Part shown: positions 44,196-52,978 of the stretch, in pieces
How the letters are laid out: the number at the start of each line of letters is the position of its first letter
Numbering within the stretch: the first letter of the stretch is position 1
From: Pedobacter sp. KBW06
GTDB taxonomy: Bacteria; Bacteroidota; Bacteroidia; Sphingobacteriales; Sphingobacteriaceae
DNA: 64,000 nucleotides
NCBI RefSeq assembly: GCF_003852525.1
Contig: NZ_QAJL01000001.1
Span: 1,513,133-1,577,132, forward strand
Reading direction: 5' to 3'
Made by a program: the position numbers and the translations under genes
The notes under the pieces: generated by a model
Seen by the model: the letters and a program-made list of their open reading frames with translations, nothing else
The model's database searches: none
Told to the model about the DNA's origin: nothing

Positions 44196-45068
44196 ATGCC
44201 AGGCAGTATGGAGGAAAAGCATTTTGATTCCAATTTATTTGAAGTTGAAGCACCACTCGATGGGGTTTTAAGTCATTTTTATCATTTTCAAACTTCCGCA
44301 ACAGCAGAAACCATAACCAAACACCTTTCTCCGAACTTTGAGATGTTATTGATTTTCAATTTCGGCAGTCCCATCCGTTTTTCATTTAATCAGGAGGAAA
44401 TTGGAACAGGGTGCATTTTGCGTACCGCAGCAATAGGCCCGCTAAGAAAGCTGTTGAATTATGAATTGGCAGCCGGCACTCAGGCAATTGTAGCAAATTT
44501 CACCCTTAACGGATTTTACAGGCTCTTTAAAATTCCTATGAATGCGCTCGGAACAAGGGAAGTCTTTGATCCGGATGTCCTGATTGATAAAACCTGTTTC
44601 CAGGAGCTTTGGGAAAAGCTGGCAGCTTTAAAAGACCTGAGGGAACGGATTCAGCTCCTCAGTGCTTATACGGCTCAGTTTATTGAACCGAATGATGCTG
44701 CATCGCAACCTTTACTGGAAGCGGCCCCCTATTTTCACAATCCAATGGTTCAGCCTGTGAAAGCAATCGCATCTGAAACCAAGCTGACAGAGCGAAGTAT
44801 TCAGCTCCGCTTTCAAAAATATGTAGGTTATTCACCGAAAGAACTCCTCAGGTTTTTGAGATTTAAAGATGTCATCCATCAGATGATGAACCAGGGAAAC
44901 GAAAAAATCAATTTATTTGACCTGATTCATACCCATGGCTACCATGATCAGAGCCATCTCATCAAGGATTTTCAGCATTATTTGGGGACTACACCACAGA
45001 AATTCTTGAAAGAAATGCTCGGAAAAGGATTTTGTGTCCCAAAAAGTGACGGTCATCCACCGGGATGA
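44196..45068 (+). CDS. AraC-family regulator divergent to DoxX-like gene
   Basis: A 290-residue transcription factor. The N-terminal part (about 1-175) has the DUF6597-like/cupin pattern HLSPNFEMLLIFNFGSPIRF and IGPLRKLLNYELAAGTQAIVANF. The C-terminal HTH region has ETKLTERSIQLRFQKYVGYSPKELLRFLRF and HTHGYHDQSHLIKDFQHYLGTTPQKFL. TAATTTTG at 44144-44151 is a possible -7 element. With 133 bp between divergent starts, it probably controls the DoxX-like gene. Confidence 0.87.
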   Translation: MPGSMEEKHFDSNLFEVEAPLDGVLSHFYHFQTSATAETITKHLSPNFEMLLIFNFGSPIRFSFNQEEIGTGCILRTAAIGPLRKLLNYELAAGTQAIVANFTLNGFYRLFKIPMNALGTREVFDPDVLIDKTCFQELWEKLAALKDLRERIQLLSAYTAQFIEPNDAASQPLLEAAPYFHNPMVQPVKAIASETKLTERSIQLRFQKYVGYSPKELLRFLRFKDVIHQMMNQGNEKINLFDLIHTHGYHDQSHLIKDFQHYLGTTPQKFLKEMLGKGFCVPKSDGHPPG

Positions 45069-45228
45069 AATGCCCAATTGAGGCTAAATGGTCTTAAAGA
45101 CCTTTAAAAAGGGGCATTCAGAAAAAAAATATTAATTTTTATTGCTTGAAATCCAGTCCATTCGGTAAAATCTTGAAAAGAGAGTATGGAAAAATGAAAA
45201 GTATATCTATCTTCGTGACGTCATCAAC

Positions 45229-45301
<73 letters not shown>

Positions 45302-45352
45302 CTAAATGCCTTCATCACATGAAGGCATTTATTTTTAAAAGGTTAATCACCT

Positions 45353-45437
45353 GCTCAGATGGTGGAACTGGTAGACACGCAGGACTTAAAATCCTGTGAC
45401 CTTAAAAGTCGTGCGGGTTCGATTCCCGCTCTGAGTA
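45353..45437 (+). tRNA. tRNA-Leu (anticodon TAA), second copy
   Basis: An 85-nt class II tRNA identical to the gene at 16316. The spacer between it and tRNA-Gly is nearly the same as in cassette 1, including the ATGCCTTCAT/ATGAAGGCAT hairpin. Confidence 0.97.
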
Positions 45438-45744
45438 CTAAAGAGGTTTAAACACCTCCTAAAAGCTAACAACATGATTGTTAGCTTTTTTTTTGCGCCA
45501 AAATCTAATTACTAATTCAATCCCCCTCTTACGCTGAATCCACATCATTCATTTAAAACGGATATGGCATTGCCCGGTTTTTAGTCCTGCTATCCGATGA
45601 GTTGTTTTGCGTAAATCCGCACAAAACATTGCCATTTAAAAGATGACCAAATAAATCGTATCTTAACTTTTAATCAGCACGATGACAAATAAATCCGGTT
45701 TGATCATTTTACAGTATACCCGCATAATCATAATAAAGAACGAC
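45438..45744. other. Intergenic interval of about 300 bp
   Basis: Holds the tRNA terminator at its left end. The rest, up to the methyltransferase, shows no ORF, repeat or clear promoter. Confidence 0.5.
45461..45494 (+). terminator. Intrinsic terminator of tRNA cassette 2
   Basis: AAAAGCTAACAA (45461-45472) and TTGTTAGCTTTT (45478-45489) form a perfect 12-bp stem with a 5-nt loop and a T-run to 45494. The stem sequence differs from the cassette 1 terminator. Confidence 0.9.
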
Positions 45745-46383
45745 ATGAATTCACAGGAGAAAGTATTAAGCTGTTACAATAAGGTAGCCGACGACTATGC
45801 CGCTGATCGTTGGGACGAACTCTCCAGGAAAAACCTTGACCGCTTGTTATTGACAGAATTTGCGGCTGTGAACAAAGACAAAGGGCAATGTGCCGATTTT
45901 GGCTGTGGTCCCGGACAAACTACAAAATTCCTATACGAGAATGGTCTGAAAGACATCGTCGGAATTGACTTGTCGCCAGCCATGGTTAACGCTGCCCGAA
46001 AGCTCAGTCCCGGGGTTAAATTTGAGACCGGCGATATGCTGAACATCGCTTATTCCTCAGCATATTTTGAAAGTGTGCTTGCCTTCTATTCCATCGTACA
46101 TTTCGATAATGACCAGGTCAGGAAGTGTTTCGGAGAAATAAACCGGGTATTGAAAACCGGAGGGAATTTTTTATTTTCCTTTCATGCAGGAGATCAAATC
46201 GTTCATTTTGACAAAGCTCATGACAAAGAAATCGATATTGATCTGTATTTTTTTAAAACAGATGACATCATAGAATTGCTCTCCGAAACAGGTTTTAAGA
46301 TCATTGATGCCATAGAGCGGCGTCCGCATGAAAGCATGGAATACCCCACCAGAAGAGCCTATATCTGGGCTGAGAAAATTTAA
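45745..46383 (+). CDS. Class I SAM-dependent methyltransferase
   Basis: A 212-residue cytosolic methyltransferase of the UbiE/Methyltransf_11 group. The AdoMet-binding motif I reads CADFGCGPGQTTKFL, motif II GIDLSPAMVNAARKL, and the later GEINRVLKTGGNFLFSFH matches the post-II region. The substrate cannot be deduced. The open frame extends to 45682, adding 21 residues without similarity; ATG 45745 gives the usual start (SCYNKVADDYA). It stands alone after the tRNA cassette. Confidence 0.87.
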   Translation: MNSQEKVLSCYNKVADDYAADRWDELSRKNLDRLLLTEFAAVNKDKGQCADFGCGPGQTTKFLYENGLKDIVGIDLSPAMVNAARKLSPGVKFETGDMLNIAYSSAYFESVLAFYSIVHFDNDQVRKCFGEINRVLKTGGNFLFSFHAGDQIVHFDKAHDKEIDIDLYFFKTDDIIELLSETGFKIIDAIERRPHESMEYPTRRAYIWAEKI

Positions 46384-46451
46384 CAGCCTTTGTCAGCACC
46401 TTAGTTTCCTTCATCCTAAAGTACAGATTTAAAATATTTTACCTAAACACT

Positions 46452-46482
46452 TTGAAATGCAAAGTACTTTTATTTAACTTTG
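46452..46482 (+). promoter_or_regulatory. Promoter of the DUF4153 operon
   Basis: TTG (46452-46454), 20 bp, then TAACTTTG (46475-46482), a full match to the Bacteroidota consensus. Two palindromic operator candidates overlap it. Confidence 0.7.
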
Positions 46483-46500
46483 TTACGCAAAGTACTTTTA
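46459..46500 (+). promoter_or_regulatory. Paired GCAAAGTACTTTTA operator candidate
   Basis: The 14-mer GCAAAGTACTTTTA occurs at 46459-46472, within the promoter spacer, and again at 46487-46500, near the start point. Each contains the palindrome AAAGTACTTT, and the centres are 28 bp apart. This arrangement fits a dimeric repressor blocking the promoter. No regulator gene lies next to it. Confidence 0.65.
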
Positions 46501-46603
46501 TGCAAACTGTAGGGAGAATAAAAATTCACAAGTACCGGAGAAAGTAGAAAACGCAGCAAAGGAACGCGATAAGAAAACTTAATAATCCATAAAACTAAAC
46601 ATC

Positions 46604-46942
46604 ATGACCCAGAGAAAAAATTTAACAGCTCAGTCAGTCCATCCGGTTTCATTAGGCGGCCGGCTCCTGCTCGGTGCAGGAATTGCTTTCATCATCATTA
46701 CCGTTTTTCTACTGCAGGTTAGGAAAGCAAATCCCGAATGGGGGGAATTATGGATGCTCAGGCCCTTGATTATCGTCCCCATAGCAGGCGCAATGGGTGC
46801 TGCATTTTATTTCTTTATGGACCATCTGCGTGATGAGGGCGGTTGGAAAAAAATATTTGCCAATGCATTAAGCCTGCTTGTATACATCATCGCCTTATGG
46901 CTGGGTACCGTTCTCGGATTAGCAGGCACTTTGTGGAATTAA
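46604..46942 (+). CDS. Small three-helix membrane protein
   Basis: A 112-residue inner-membrane protein with three hydrophobic helices (about 19-40, 51-70 and 88-110) and a conserved-looking RKANPEWGELWMLRPLI segment between the first two. I do not recognise a characterised family. It is the first gene of a two-gene operon with the DUF4153 gene (16-nt gap) and is driven by a promoter with paired palindromes. Its 5' untranslated region of about 115 nt contains no convincing ORF. Confidence 0.75.
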   Translation: MTQRKNLTAQSVHPVSLGGRLLLGAGIAFIIITVFLLQVRKANPEWGELWMLRPLIIVPIAGAMGAAFYFFMDHLRDEGGWKKIFANALSLLVYIIALWLGTVLGLAGTLWN

Positions 46943-46958
46943 AAAAAAGCATACCATC

Positions 46959-48203
46959 ATGAAAGACGAAATAATCAACCACTTAAACGAACCCGGACAA
47001 CTGGAAAAGATGTACCGTGGCAACAAGCTGACTTTTAAAAGAGAGTTCGGCTTACTATATCCGGAACTTAAAGGCAATGCTATCGCTGATTTCTGGAATG
47101 AAAGACTCAATTACAAAAGTGATGAAAGCTATAAAGACACAGGAAAGGATTTATTATTTATCATCATTGCTGCACTGATTGCAGGCCTTATTGCAAAGCT
47201 GCCGGCATTTTTCGCTTTAAATCAGGAATCTTTTTATCAAAGAAACATCGGTTTTATCATTTTTCCGGTGTTATCCGCGTACTTTGCCTGGAAGAACAAA
47301 TTATCAACCGGAAAAATCGCCTTTATTGCCGTCACCATCCTTGCCGGGATCTTATTTATCAATTTCCTGCCTCAGATTAAGAAAAGCGATACCCTAATTT
47401 TATCCTGTATTCATTTGCTCCTGTTCTTATGGGCAATATTGGGCTTTGCCTTTGCGGCAGAGCATAGAAATAACGACGAGAAGCGGCTCAGCTATTTAAG
47501 ATACAACGGGGATCTTGTGGTCATGACCACACTAATTCTGATCGCAGGTGGCCTGATGACCGCCATAACCATTGGTCTTTTCTCCCTGATTGGCCTTAAC
47601 ATCGAAAAGTATTATTTTGATTATGTGGGGATTTTCGGGCTTACCGCCGCACCAATTGTAGGCACTTATCTTGTCCAGACCAATCCACAGCTGGTGGGCA
47701 AGGTTTCACCTGTAATTGCCAGACTATTCAGTCCATTGGTATTGGTAATGCTTGTCATTTATCTGCTCGCTATCGTCTATTCAGGTAAAAGTCCTTATAC
47801 CGACCGGGAGTTCCTGCGGATTTTTAATGCATTATTAATTGGTGTTATGGCCATCATTTTCTTTTCCATTGCCGAAACAGCTAAGAACACTACGAATTCT
47901 ACGGAAACCTGGGTGCTCTTTCTGCTATCCATCGTCACGATCGTACTCAACGGCATTGCACTTTCTGCGATTGTATTCCGGATTTCCGAATGGGGAATCA
48001 CTCCAAACAGAGCGGCAGTGCTGGGTGGCAATGTTTTAATTCTGATCAATCTGATCCTGGTAACAGTACAGCTTTCCAAGGTGCTTTCAAAAAAAGCTGA
48101 GCTCAATGGTGTAGGAAAAGTAATTGCTGCTTACCTGCCTGTTTACATTGCATGGACCATTATTGTCACCTTTATCTTCCCTTTTATATTTGGCTATAAA
48201 TAA
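46959..48203 (+). CDS. DUF4153 polytopic membrane protein
   Basis: A 414-residue inner-membrane protein with about 10-11 hydrophobic helices after an N-terminal soluble part of some 60 residues (MKDEIINHLNEPGQLEKMYR). This soluble-plus-polytopic plan and the helical pattern fit the DUF4153 family, whose function is unknown. It follows the three-helix protein by 16 nt. In other Bacteroidota, genes of this type often travel with a small winged-helix regulator; none is present here, although operator-like palindromes are. Confidence 0.75.
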   Translation: MKDEIINHLNEPGQLEKMYRGNKLTFKREFGLLYPELKGNAIADFWNERLNYKSDESYKDTGKDLLFIIIAALIAGLIAKLPAFFALNQESFYQRNIGFIIFPVLSAYFAWKNKLSTGKIAFIAVTILAGILFINFLPQIKKSDTLILSCIHLLLFLWAILGFAFAAEHRNNDEKRLSYLRYNGDLVVMTTLILIAGGLMTAITIGLFSLIGLNIEKYYFDYVGIFGLTAAPIVGTYLVQTNPQLVGKVSPVIARLFSPLVLVMLVIYLLAIVYSGKSPYTDREFLRIFNALLIGVMAIIFFSIAETAKNTTNSTETWVLFLLSIVTIVLNGIALSAIVFRISEWGITPNRAAVLGGNVLILINLILVTVQLSKVLSKKAELNGVGKVIAAYLPVYIAWTIIVTFIFPFIFGYK

Positions 48204-48260
48204 GGTTGTAGCGGAAAGGAGCAAAAGCACCACACTGACCGTTATCTTCTCCAATTCGTC

Positions 48261-48289
48261 CGGATCAGGATCTTAAGCAACCTGATCCG
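48261..48289. terminator. Hairpin between convergent genes
   Basis: CGGATCAGG (48261-48269) and CCTGATCCG (48281-48289) form a perfect 9-bp stem with an 11-nt loop. No strong T-run follows on either side, so it is a possible weak bidirectional terminator. Confidence 0.4.
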
Positions 48290-48317
48290 ATGTATTCCAA
48301 TCTCATCTGTTCTTCGG

Positions 48318-50480
48318 TTAGTTCAAAAATATTTCATCGACAAATAACCATGCGGGCTCCCCTTTTCCGGGATGCCACTGTGGAAGTACTTTCAGGTTTT
48401 TGGCCACGATCTTCAGATAAGAAATACTTTGGGCTTTAAATTTCGCTTCTACTTTAATGAGTGCGCGTTCCGCTCCATTTTTGATTGCTTCCGGTTTTAC
48501 TTTGCTCAACAGGCGAAGTTTATTCTTATCTGAACCTCCCCAGACCTCTACCTCTACGGGTGGGAAAATATAAGTTGGTACCAGCCTCATTACATTTAAC
48601 ACCACCGATTGCATCATTACCGGCTGCCTGAAAAACATCAAAGTCTCCATGTTGTTCTTTCTGAAACCCACCCATTTTCCGGAATTGATCTCATAATCTC
48701 CTAACTGGTGATCTGAGAGGACTTTGGATGCCCCGGCACTATACTTATCCTCCGGCGGCAATAGAAACTGGATTGTATCTGCCTGATAACTGCTCTTATA
48801 GAAATTAGCGCTGAATGTCTCACTTCCATACCAGCCTGTTTTATAGGCTTTCGCTTTTAAGGTTGTATTTCCTTTAATCAGAAGCGACTGATCAAACAAC
48901 CTCGATTTCAGGCTATCCGGCTCCGTTCCATCTGTAGTATATCGGATTTGAACGCCATTGATCGGATGCTTCATCTGCAAAGCCAGCGATGTTTTAAAAA
49001 CGGCAACATCCGTACTGATGCGTGGCTGATTTAAGCGGATCGGATGTTTACCATCATCTTTAAAACCGGAAATCAGCGCAATTTTGGGATTCGATTTCTG
49101 CAACTGCTGCAGATCAGATTCGCTCAGGCCGGTATTCCATAATATCAGTTTTTGAAGGCTTTTGATCTTGCCAATTTGTTTGACAAAGTCATAATTCAGC
49201 TTCGTTCCTGAGATCGACAGCGTACTTAAATATTTTAAGGCCTGCAGCTCTTTTAACCCCGCCCCATTGATATTGGTAAAATTAAGGTTCAGCTCTCTCA
49301 GGTTTTCAAAACGCGCAATTGTTTTCAACTCTTCGTCATGCACCGGCAGTCCTTTCAGGTCCAGGGAAACAATTTGTTGCTTAACCGCTTCCAGTTCTTT
49401 TACTGCCTCCGGTTTATATTCGCTTTTGTTATAAATATTCACTGCCAATGCCGGCGATTCCTTCGCCACTGCGTATACAATCCGGTAATTGTTGTTCAGT
49501 TTTTTAACCGCACTTTCGTCCGCAGCTGCAAAAGCATATTTTTCTTCAGCGGCTGCTGATGGTGCGAGGAAGGTGCTGGCGAGGAGCCTTAAAGAATCGT
49601 TTACAGGCAAATCAACGACCTTTTTCTTCAGCTCTGCATTTCCTTTAACCCATAAGCGCAAAAGCGCGATTTCTTCATTGCTCAGCTGGTCCTTTCCTTT
49701 CGGAGGCATGTGTTTCTTGTCGTCCATAGGCAGGTGGATCCGATCCAGCAGCAAGCTGATTTCGGGTTTTCCCGGGACAAACAACTTCCCGCTTTTCCCT
49801 CCTTTAAGCAATGCGGTTACATTGTGCATCATCAAACTTCCCTTTGCCTTTTCCAGATTATGACAACTGAGACATTTTTGAGAAAAGACAGGCAGGATGA
49901 CATCTTCAAATATCCTCGCCTCTGCTACCGGGACTTTAGGCAAAGCCTTCGCTCCTGTTACAGATTCCAATACGAAATTATCCCCATGGGTTAAAGACGC
50001 CCCATAATGGCCTGCAAGAATGATGCATAAGGTAGTTGCAACCGCTCCTATCCTTGCCAGCTTAACCCTATACCAGGAAGTATTTCTACACCAGTAAATG
50101 ATAGAAGCCACAAAAACGATGCTTACGCCCGTCCATTTATGCCATTGCAGCAGGCTTCCGGAATAGCCCTCTTCTTTCGAAAGGAACAAGCCCATGATTA
50201 CGGTCAGCGCCGAAAAAAGTGTTCCGGAAAGCAATAGTCCTGAAGTAAAATTCTGATACAGCGGCTCCTTAAGATAGGTTTCTTTAAACCGGAAAGACTC
50301 CAGTAACATCGCCAGCATCAGGATCACAATCGGAAAATGCAGGATCATCGGATGCATCCTTCCGAAAGGCTGCAACCAATAGGGAATTCCTATTTTATCC
50401 TCAAAAGCAAGTAAAAAGACAATAAAGACATTAGCTGCAAACAAGATATGCTCTGCAAAACCTTTAAAAGTAATCCTCAT
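48318..50480 (-). CDS. DUF2231 membrane / c-type cytochrome / LRR-like / hexosaminidase-C-type protein
   Basis: A 720-residue multidomain envelope protein. Four TM helices (about 12-30, 45-62, 80-100, 118-160 region) with RMHPMILHFPI are DUF2231-like. A planctomycete-type cytochrome domain has one heme site CLSCH (203-207) and the distal MPPKGKDQLS. A leucine-rich stretch (about 355-465: LKGLPVHDEELKTIARFENL) is followed by a chitobiase/hexosaminidase C-terminal-like domain (about 490-550, IRYTTDGTEPDS) and a beta-rich end. It is last of a four-gene minus-strand cluster. Electron transfer across the inner membrane is a reasonable guess. Confidence 0.82.
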   Translation of the reverse strand: MRITFKGFAEHILFAANVFIVFLLAFEDKIGIPYWLQPFGRMHPMILHFPIVILMLAMLLESFRFKETYLKEPLYQNFTSGLLLSGTLFSALTVIMGLFLSKEEGYSGSLLQWHKWTGVSIVFVASIIYWCRNTSWYRVKLARIGAVATTLCIILAGHYGASLTHGDNFVLESVTGAKALPKVPVAEARIFEDVILPVFSQKCLSCHNLEKAKGSLMMHNVTALLKGGKSGKLFVPGKPEISLLLDRIHLPMDDKKHMPPKGKDQLSNEEIALLRLWVKGNAELKKKVVDLPVNDSLRLLASTFLAPSAAAEEKYAFAAADESAVKKLNNNYRIVYAVAKESPALAVNIYNKSEYKPEAVKELEAVKQQIVSLDLKGLPVHDEELKTIARFENLRELNLNFTNINGAGLKELQALKYLSTLSISGTKLNYDFVKQIGKIKSLQKLILWNTGLSESDLQQLQKSNPKIALISGFKDDGKHPIRLNQPRISTDVAVFKTSLALQMKHPINGVQIRYTTDGTEPDSLKSRLFDQSLLIKGNTTLKAKAYKTGWYGSETFSANFYKSSYQADTIQFLLPPEDKYSAGASKVLSDHQLGDYEINSGKWVGFRKNNMETLMFFRQPVMMQSVVLNVMRLVPTYIFPPVEVEVWGGSDKNKLRLLSKVKPEAIKNGAERALIKVEAKFKAQSISYLKIVAKNLKVLPQWHPGKGEPAWLFVDEIFLN

Positions 50481-50489
50481 AAATAAAAA

Positions 50490-51515
50490 TTATACCCTTG
50501 TAAATTTATAGGGATAGACTTTTCCTGAAGCCCATTGTGCGACATACAGGTTTTCATCATTGTCAACGCATACATCATGCGGGTTTAATAAAATCTTTTC
50601 TGCCTGCGACATCGGTTGTAATACCCCGTCTTTATATACCGGTTCGGTTCCGCCCAGATTGGAAACTACTTTATTGTTTTTATCCAGGATCGTCGTAAAA
50701 CCGCTTCCTTCTTTATTCAGGTCCGGCGAACGCAGCACTGCGGCATAGAGATGGTCATTTTTAATTACCGCTCTACAAACGCAGGCGCCCGGAAGCTGGA
50801 TGATTTCCTGCAGGTTGCCCTGCAGATCAAAACGCTTGAAACAATTCCTCGTCCGATCCGTCACCAACAGGGAAGGCGTTCCCTGACGCTTGTCGATGCA
50901 TACGCCATGGGCATTGTCCAGGTGTTTTGTTTCCGACCCTCTGCCACCAAAATAGCTGAGTAATTTTCCATCAGCACTGTAATGAAAAACATATTGCAGG
51001 CCATAGCCATCGGCAATAAAGAAATCCCCGTTGTCGGCCACCGCAGTCTCGGTTGGCACAAACTCTTCCTTCTTCTTGTACAAACCGGTTTCCATGGGAC
51101 AGTCAATCGTCATCAGGATTTTTCCGTCCAGGCTTGTTTTATACACCTGATGTCTGTTCGTATCCGTGATAAAAAGAGCGTCCCTGCCATTCTCTTTTGC
51201 CAGGCTAAGTCCGTGTGCTCCCGGAAATTCATGTCCCCAGGAATCCAGCAATTTGCCTGATTTATTATAGATTAGTACATTATTTTTGGTCTCATTGGTC
51301 AATAAAATAATTCTTCCTTTTGAGTCCTGAACCATCTCATGACAATCATTTACCGGATTTTTCAAAGGGTTGAGTTGTCCCCATTTCGTATCCAGTCTGT
51401 AGCGCATGTCGTTATGCCCATAGACAGGGCCTCCCGGCTTTGCAAACAGGTCCTTTGCAATAAAAAAGCTCGCTGAAATCACAGCAGTATGTTTTATAAA
51501 TGTTCTTCTTTCCAT
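50490..51515 (-). CDS. Secreted NHL/six-bladed beta-propeller protein
   Basis: A 341-residue exported protein. The N-terminus MERRTFIKHTAVISASFF resembles a Tat signal, although the pair is RR followed by TFIK. Repeated blade motifs such as GHEFPGAHGLSLAKENGRDALFITD, NAHGVCIDKR and NPHDVCVDNDENLYVAQW fit NHL or peptidylglycine-lyase-like propellers. These folds bind ligands or act as lyases; no catalytic residues can be assigned. It lies between the DUF1501 gene (8 nt) and the cytochrome gene (9 nt), hence one operon. Confidence 0.8.
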   Translation of the reverse strand: MERRTFIKHTAVISASFFIAKDLFAKPGGPVYGHNDMRYRLDTKWGQLNPLKNPVNDCHEMVQDSKGRIILLTNETKNNVLIYNKSGKLLDSWGHEFPGAHGLSLAKENGRDALFITDTNRHQVYKTSLDGKILMTIDCPMETGLYKKKEEFVPTETAVADNGDFFIADGYGLQYVFHYSADGKLLSYFGGRGSETKHLDNAHGVCIDKRQGTPSLLVTDRTRNCFKRFDLQGNLQEIIQLPGACVCRAVIKNDHLYAAVLRSPDLNKEGSGFTTILDKNNKVVSNLGGTEPVYKDGVLQPMSQAEKILLNPHDVCVDNDENLYVAQWASGKVYPYKFTRV

Positions 51516-51523
51516 AAAATATT

Positions 51524-52975
51524 TTAGATTAAAATGTCTTTTACCACCTTGCCCGAAACATCCGTCAACCGGTAACGGCGGCCCAGATGTTTAAAAGTCA
51601 GTTTTTCATGATTCAGCCCCAGCTGGTGGAGAACGGTAGCCTGGAAATCATGTACATGCACAGGATTTGAAATGACGTTATAACCAAATTCATCCGATTC
51701 TCCGTATACAATGCCCGGTTTTACGCCTCCTCCGGCCATCCAGATGCTAAAGCAACGCGGATGGTGGTCTCTTCCGTAATTGTCTTTGGTCATCTTCCCC
51801 TGACTGTAATTGGTGCGGCCAAACTCGCCACCCCAGATCACGAGTGTTTCATCCAGTAATCCCCTTTGTTTCAAATCGGTAATCAAGGCCGCTGAAGCCT
51901 GATCCACATCCTTTGCCTGTCCTGCCATTTCTGAGGGAAGGTTTCCATGCTGGTCCCATCCCTGGTGGTACAGCTGAACAAAGCGCACCCCGTTTTCACT
52001 TAATTTTCTGGCCAGCAAACAATTGGCAGCAAAAGTACCCGGCACCAGGCAATCAGGTCCATACAGTTTAATGATGTCATCAGGTTCTTTGCTCAGGTCT
52101 GTAATTTCCGGCACTGCAGTTTGCATTCTATAGGCCATCTCATACTGCTGCACTTTCGCACTGATTTCCGGATCACCAAATTCCTGGTAAGAAATCTCGT
52201 TTAGTTTAGCCAGATGATCCAGCATCTTTCTTCTTTCAAACCTGTTTAATCCTTCGGGATCTTTCAGGTAGAGTACAGGATCTTCGCCACTGCTAAACTG
52301 GACGCCCTGATGGGTTGAATCCAGGAAGCCATTGGTCCAGAGTTTGGAATACACTCCCTGACCATTGCCTTTACCCCTGGAAAGCAATACTGTAAAAGCA
52401 GGCAGGTTTTTATTTTCACTGCCCAGGCCATAACTCAGCCATGCGCCCATACTTGGTCTGTTGCCCTGCTGTGCACCCGTTTGGAAAAAGGTCAATGCCG
52501 GATCATGGTTGATGGCCTCGGTATGCATGGATTTGATGATACAAATGTCGTCCACCACCTTCGCGGTATAAGGGAAAAGGTCACTTACCCATGCCCTGGA
52601 ATCACCATATTGTTTGAAATCATAATAAGACCCAACCAGGGGGAAAGAGGCCTGATTGGCTGTCATTCCCGTAAGGCGCTGCCCTGCACGGATAGAAGCA
52701 GGAAGTTCCTGTCCCATCATTTCCCGCAGCTTCGGTTTATAATCAAAAGACTCCAGCTGCGAGGGTGCCCCGTTCTGAAACAGGTAAATCACTCTTTTCG
52801 CTTTGGGTGCAAAATCAGGAATTCCCGGAGGAAGGCTGCTTTCGTCCATCCCGCCTGTAAAAAGATCAGGGATCAGTAATGATCCCAAAGCCACACTGCC
52901 AAGGCCTAAACTTAGCTTGGACAAGAAACGGCGCCTGTTAAAGTTAAGGCCATGTTCTAAAAAATCCTTTTCCAT
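51524..52975 (-). CDS. DUF1501 family protein (sulfatase-like fold, Tat-exported)
   Basis: A 483-residue exported protein. A twin-arginine signal (NFNRRRFLSKLSLGLGSVALG, in two parts) directs it through Tat. DUF1501 hallmarks are VIYLFQNGAPSQLESFDYKP, SMHTEAINHDPALTFFQTG, WDQHGNL and the C-terminal VIWGGEFGRTNYSQGK with DHHPRCFSIWMAGGG. The fold is alkaline phosphatase/sulfatase-like but the enzymatic activity is not established. It pairs with the DUF1549/DUF1553 gene 3 nt upstream, as is common in Planctomycetes and some Bacteroidota. Confidence 0.9.
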   Translation of the reverse strand: MEKDFLEHGLNFNRRRFLSKLSLGLGSVALGSLLIPDLFTGGMDESSLPPGIPDFAPKAKRVIYLFQNGAPSQLESFDYKPKLREMMGQELPASIRAGQRLTGMTANQASFPLVGSYYDFKQYGDSRAWVSDLFPYTAKVVDDICIIKSMHTEAINHDPALTFFQTGAQQGNRPSMGAWLSYGLGSENKNLPAFTVLLSRGKGNGQGVYSKLWTNGFLDSTHQGVQFSSGEDPVLYLKDPEGLNRFERRKMLDHLAKLNEISYQEFGDPEISAKVQQYEMAYRMQTAVPEITDLSKEPDDIIKLYGPDCLVPGTFAANCLLARKLSENGVRFVQLYHQGWDQHGNLPSEMAGQAKDVDQASAALITDLKQRGLLDETLVIWGGEFGRTNYSQGKMTKDNYGRDHHPRCFSIWMAGGGVKPGIVYGESDEFGYNVISNPVHVHDFQATVLHQLGLNHEKLTFKHLGRRYRLTDVSGKVVKDILI

Positions 52976-52978
52976 ATC

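Noticed and set aside
44063..44233. N-terminal extension of the DoxX-like gene
   Set aside because: The extra 57 residues are basic, lack family features and overlap the divergent AraC gene; the internal ATG at 44062 begins with a typical first helix.
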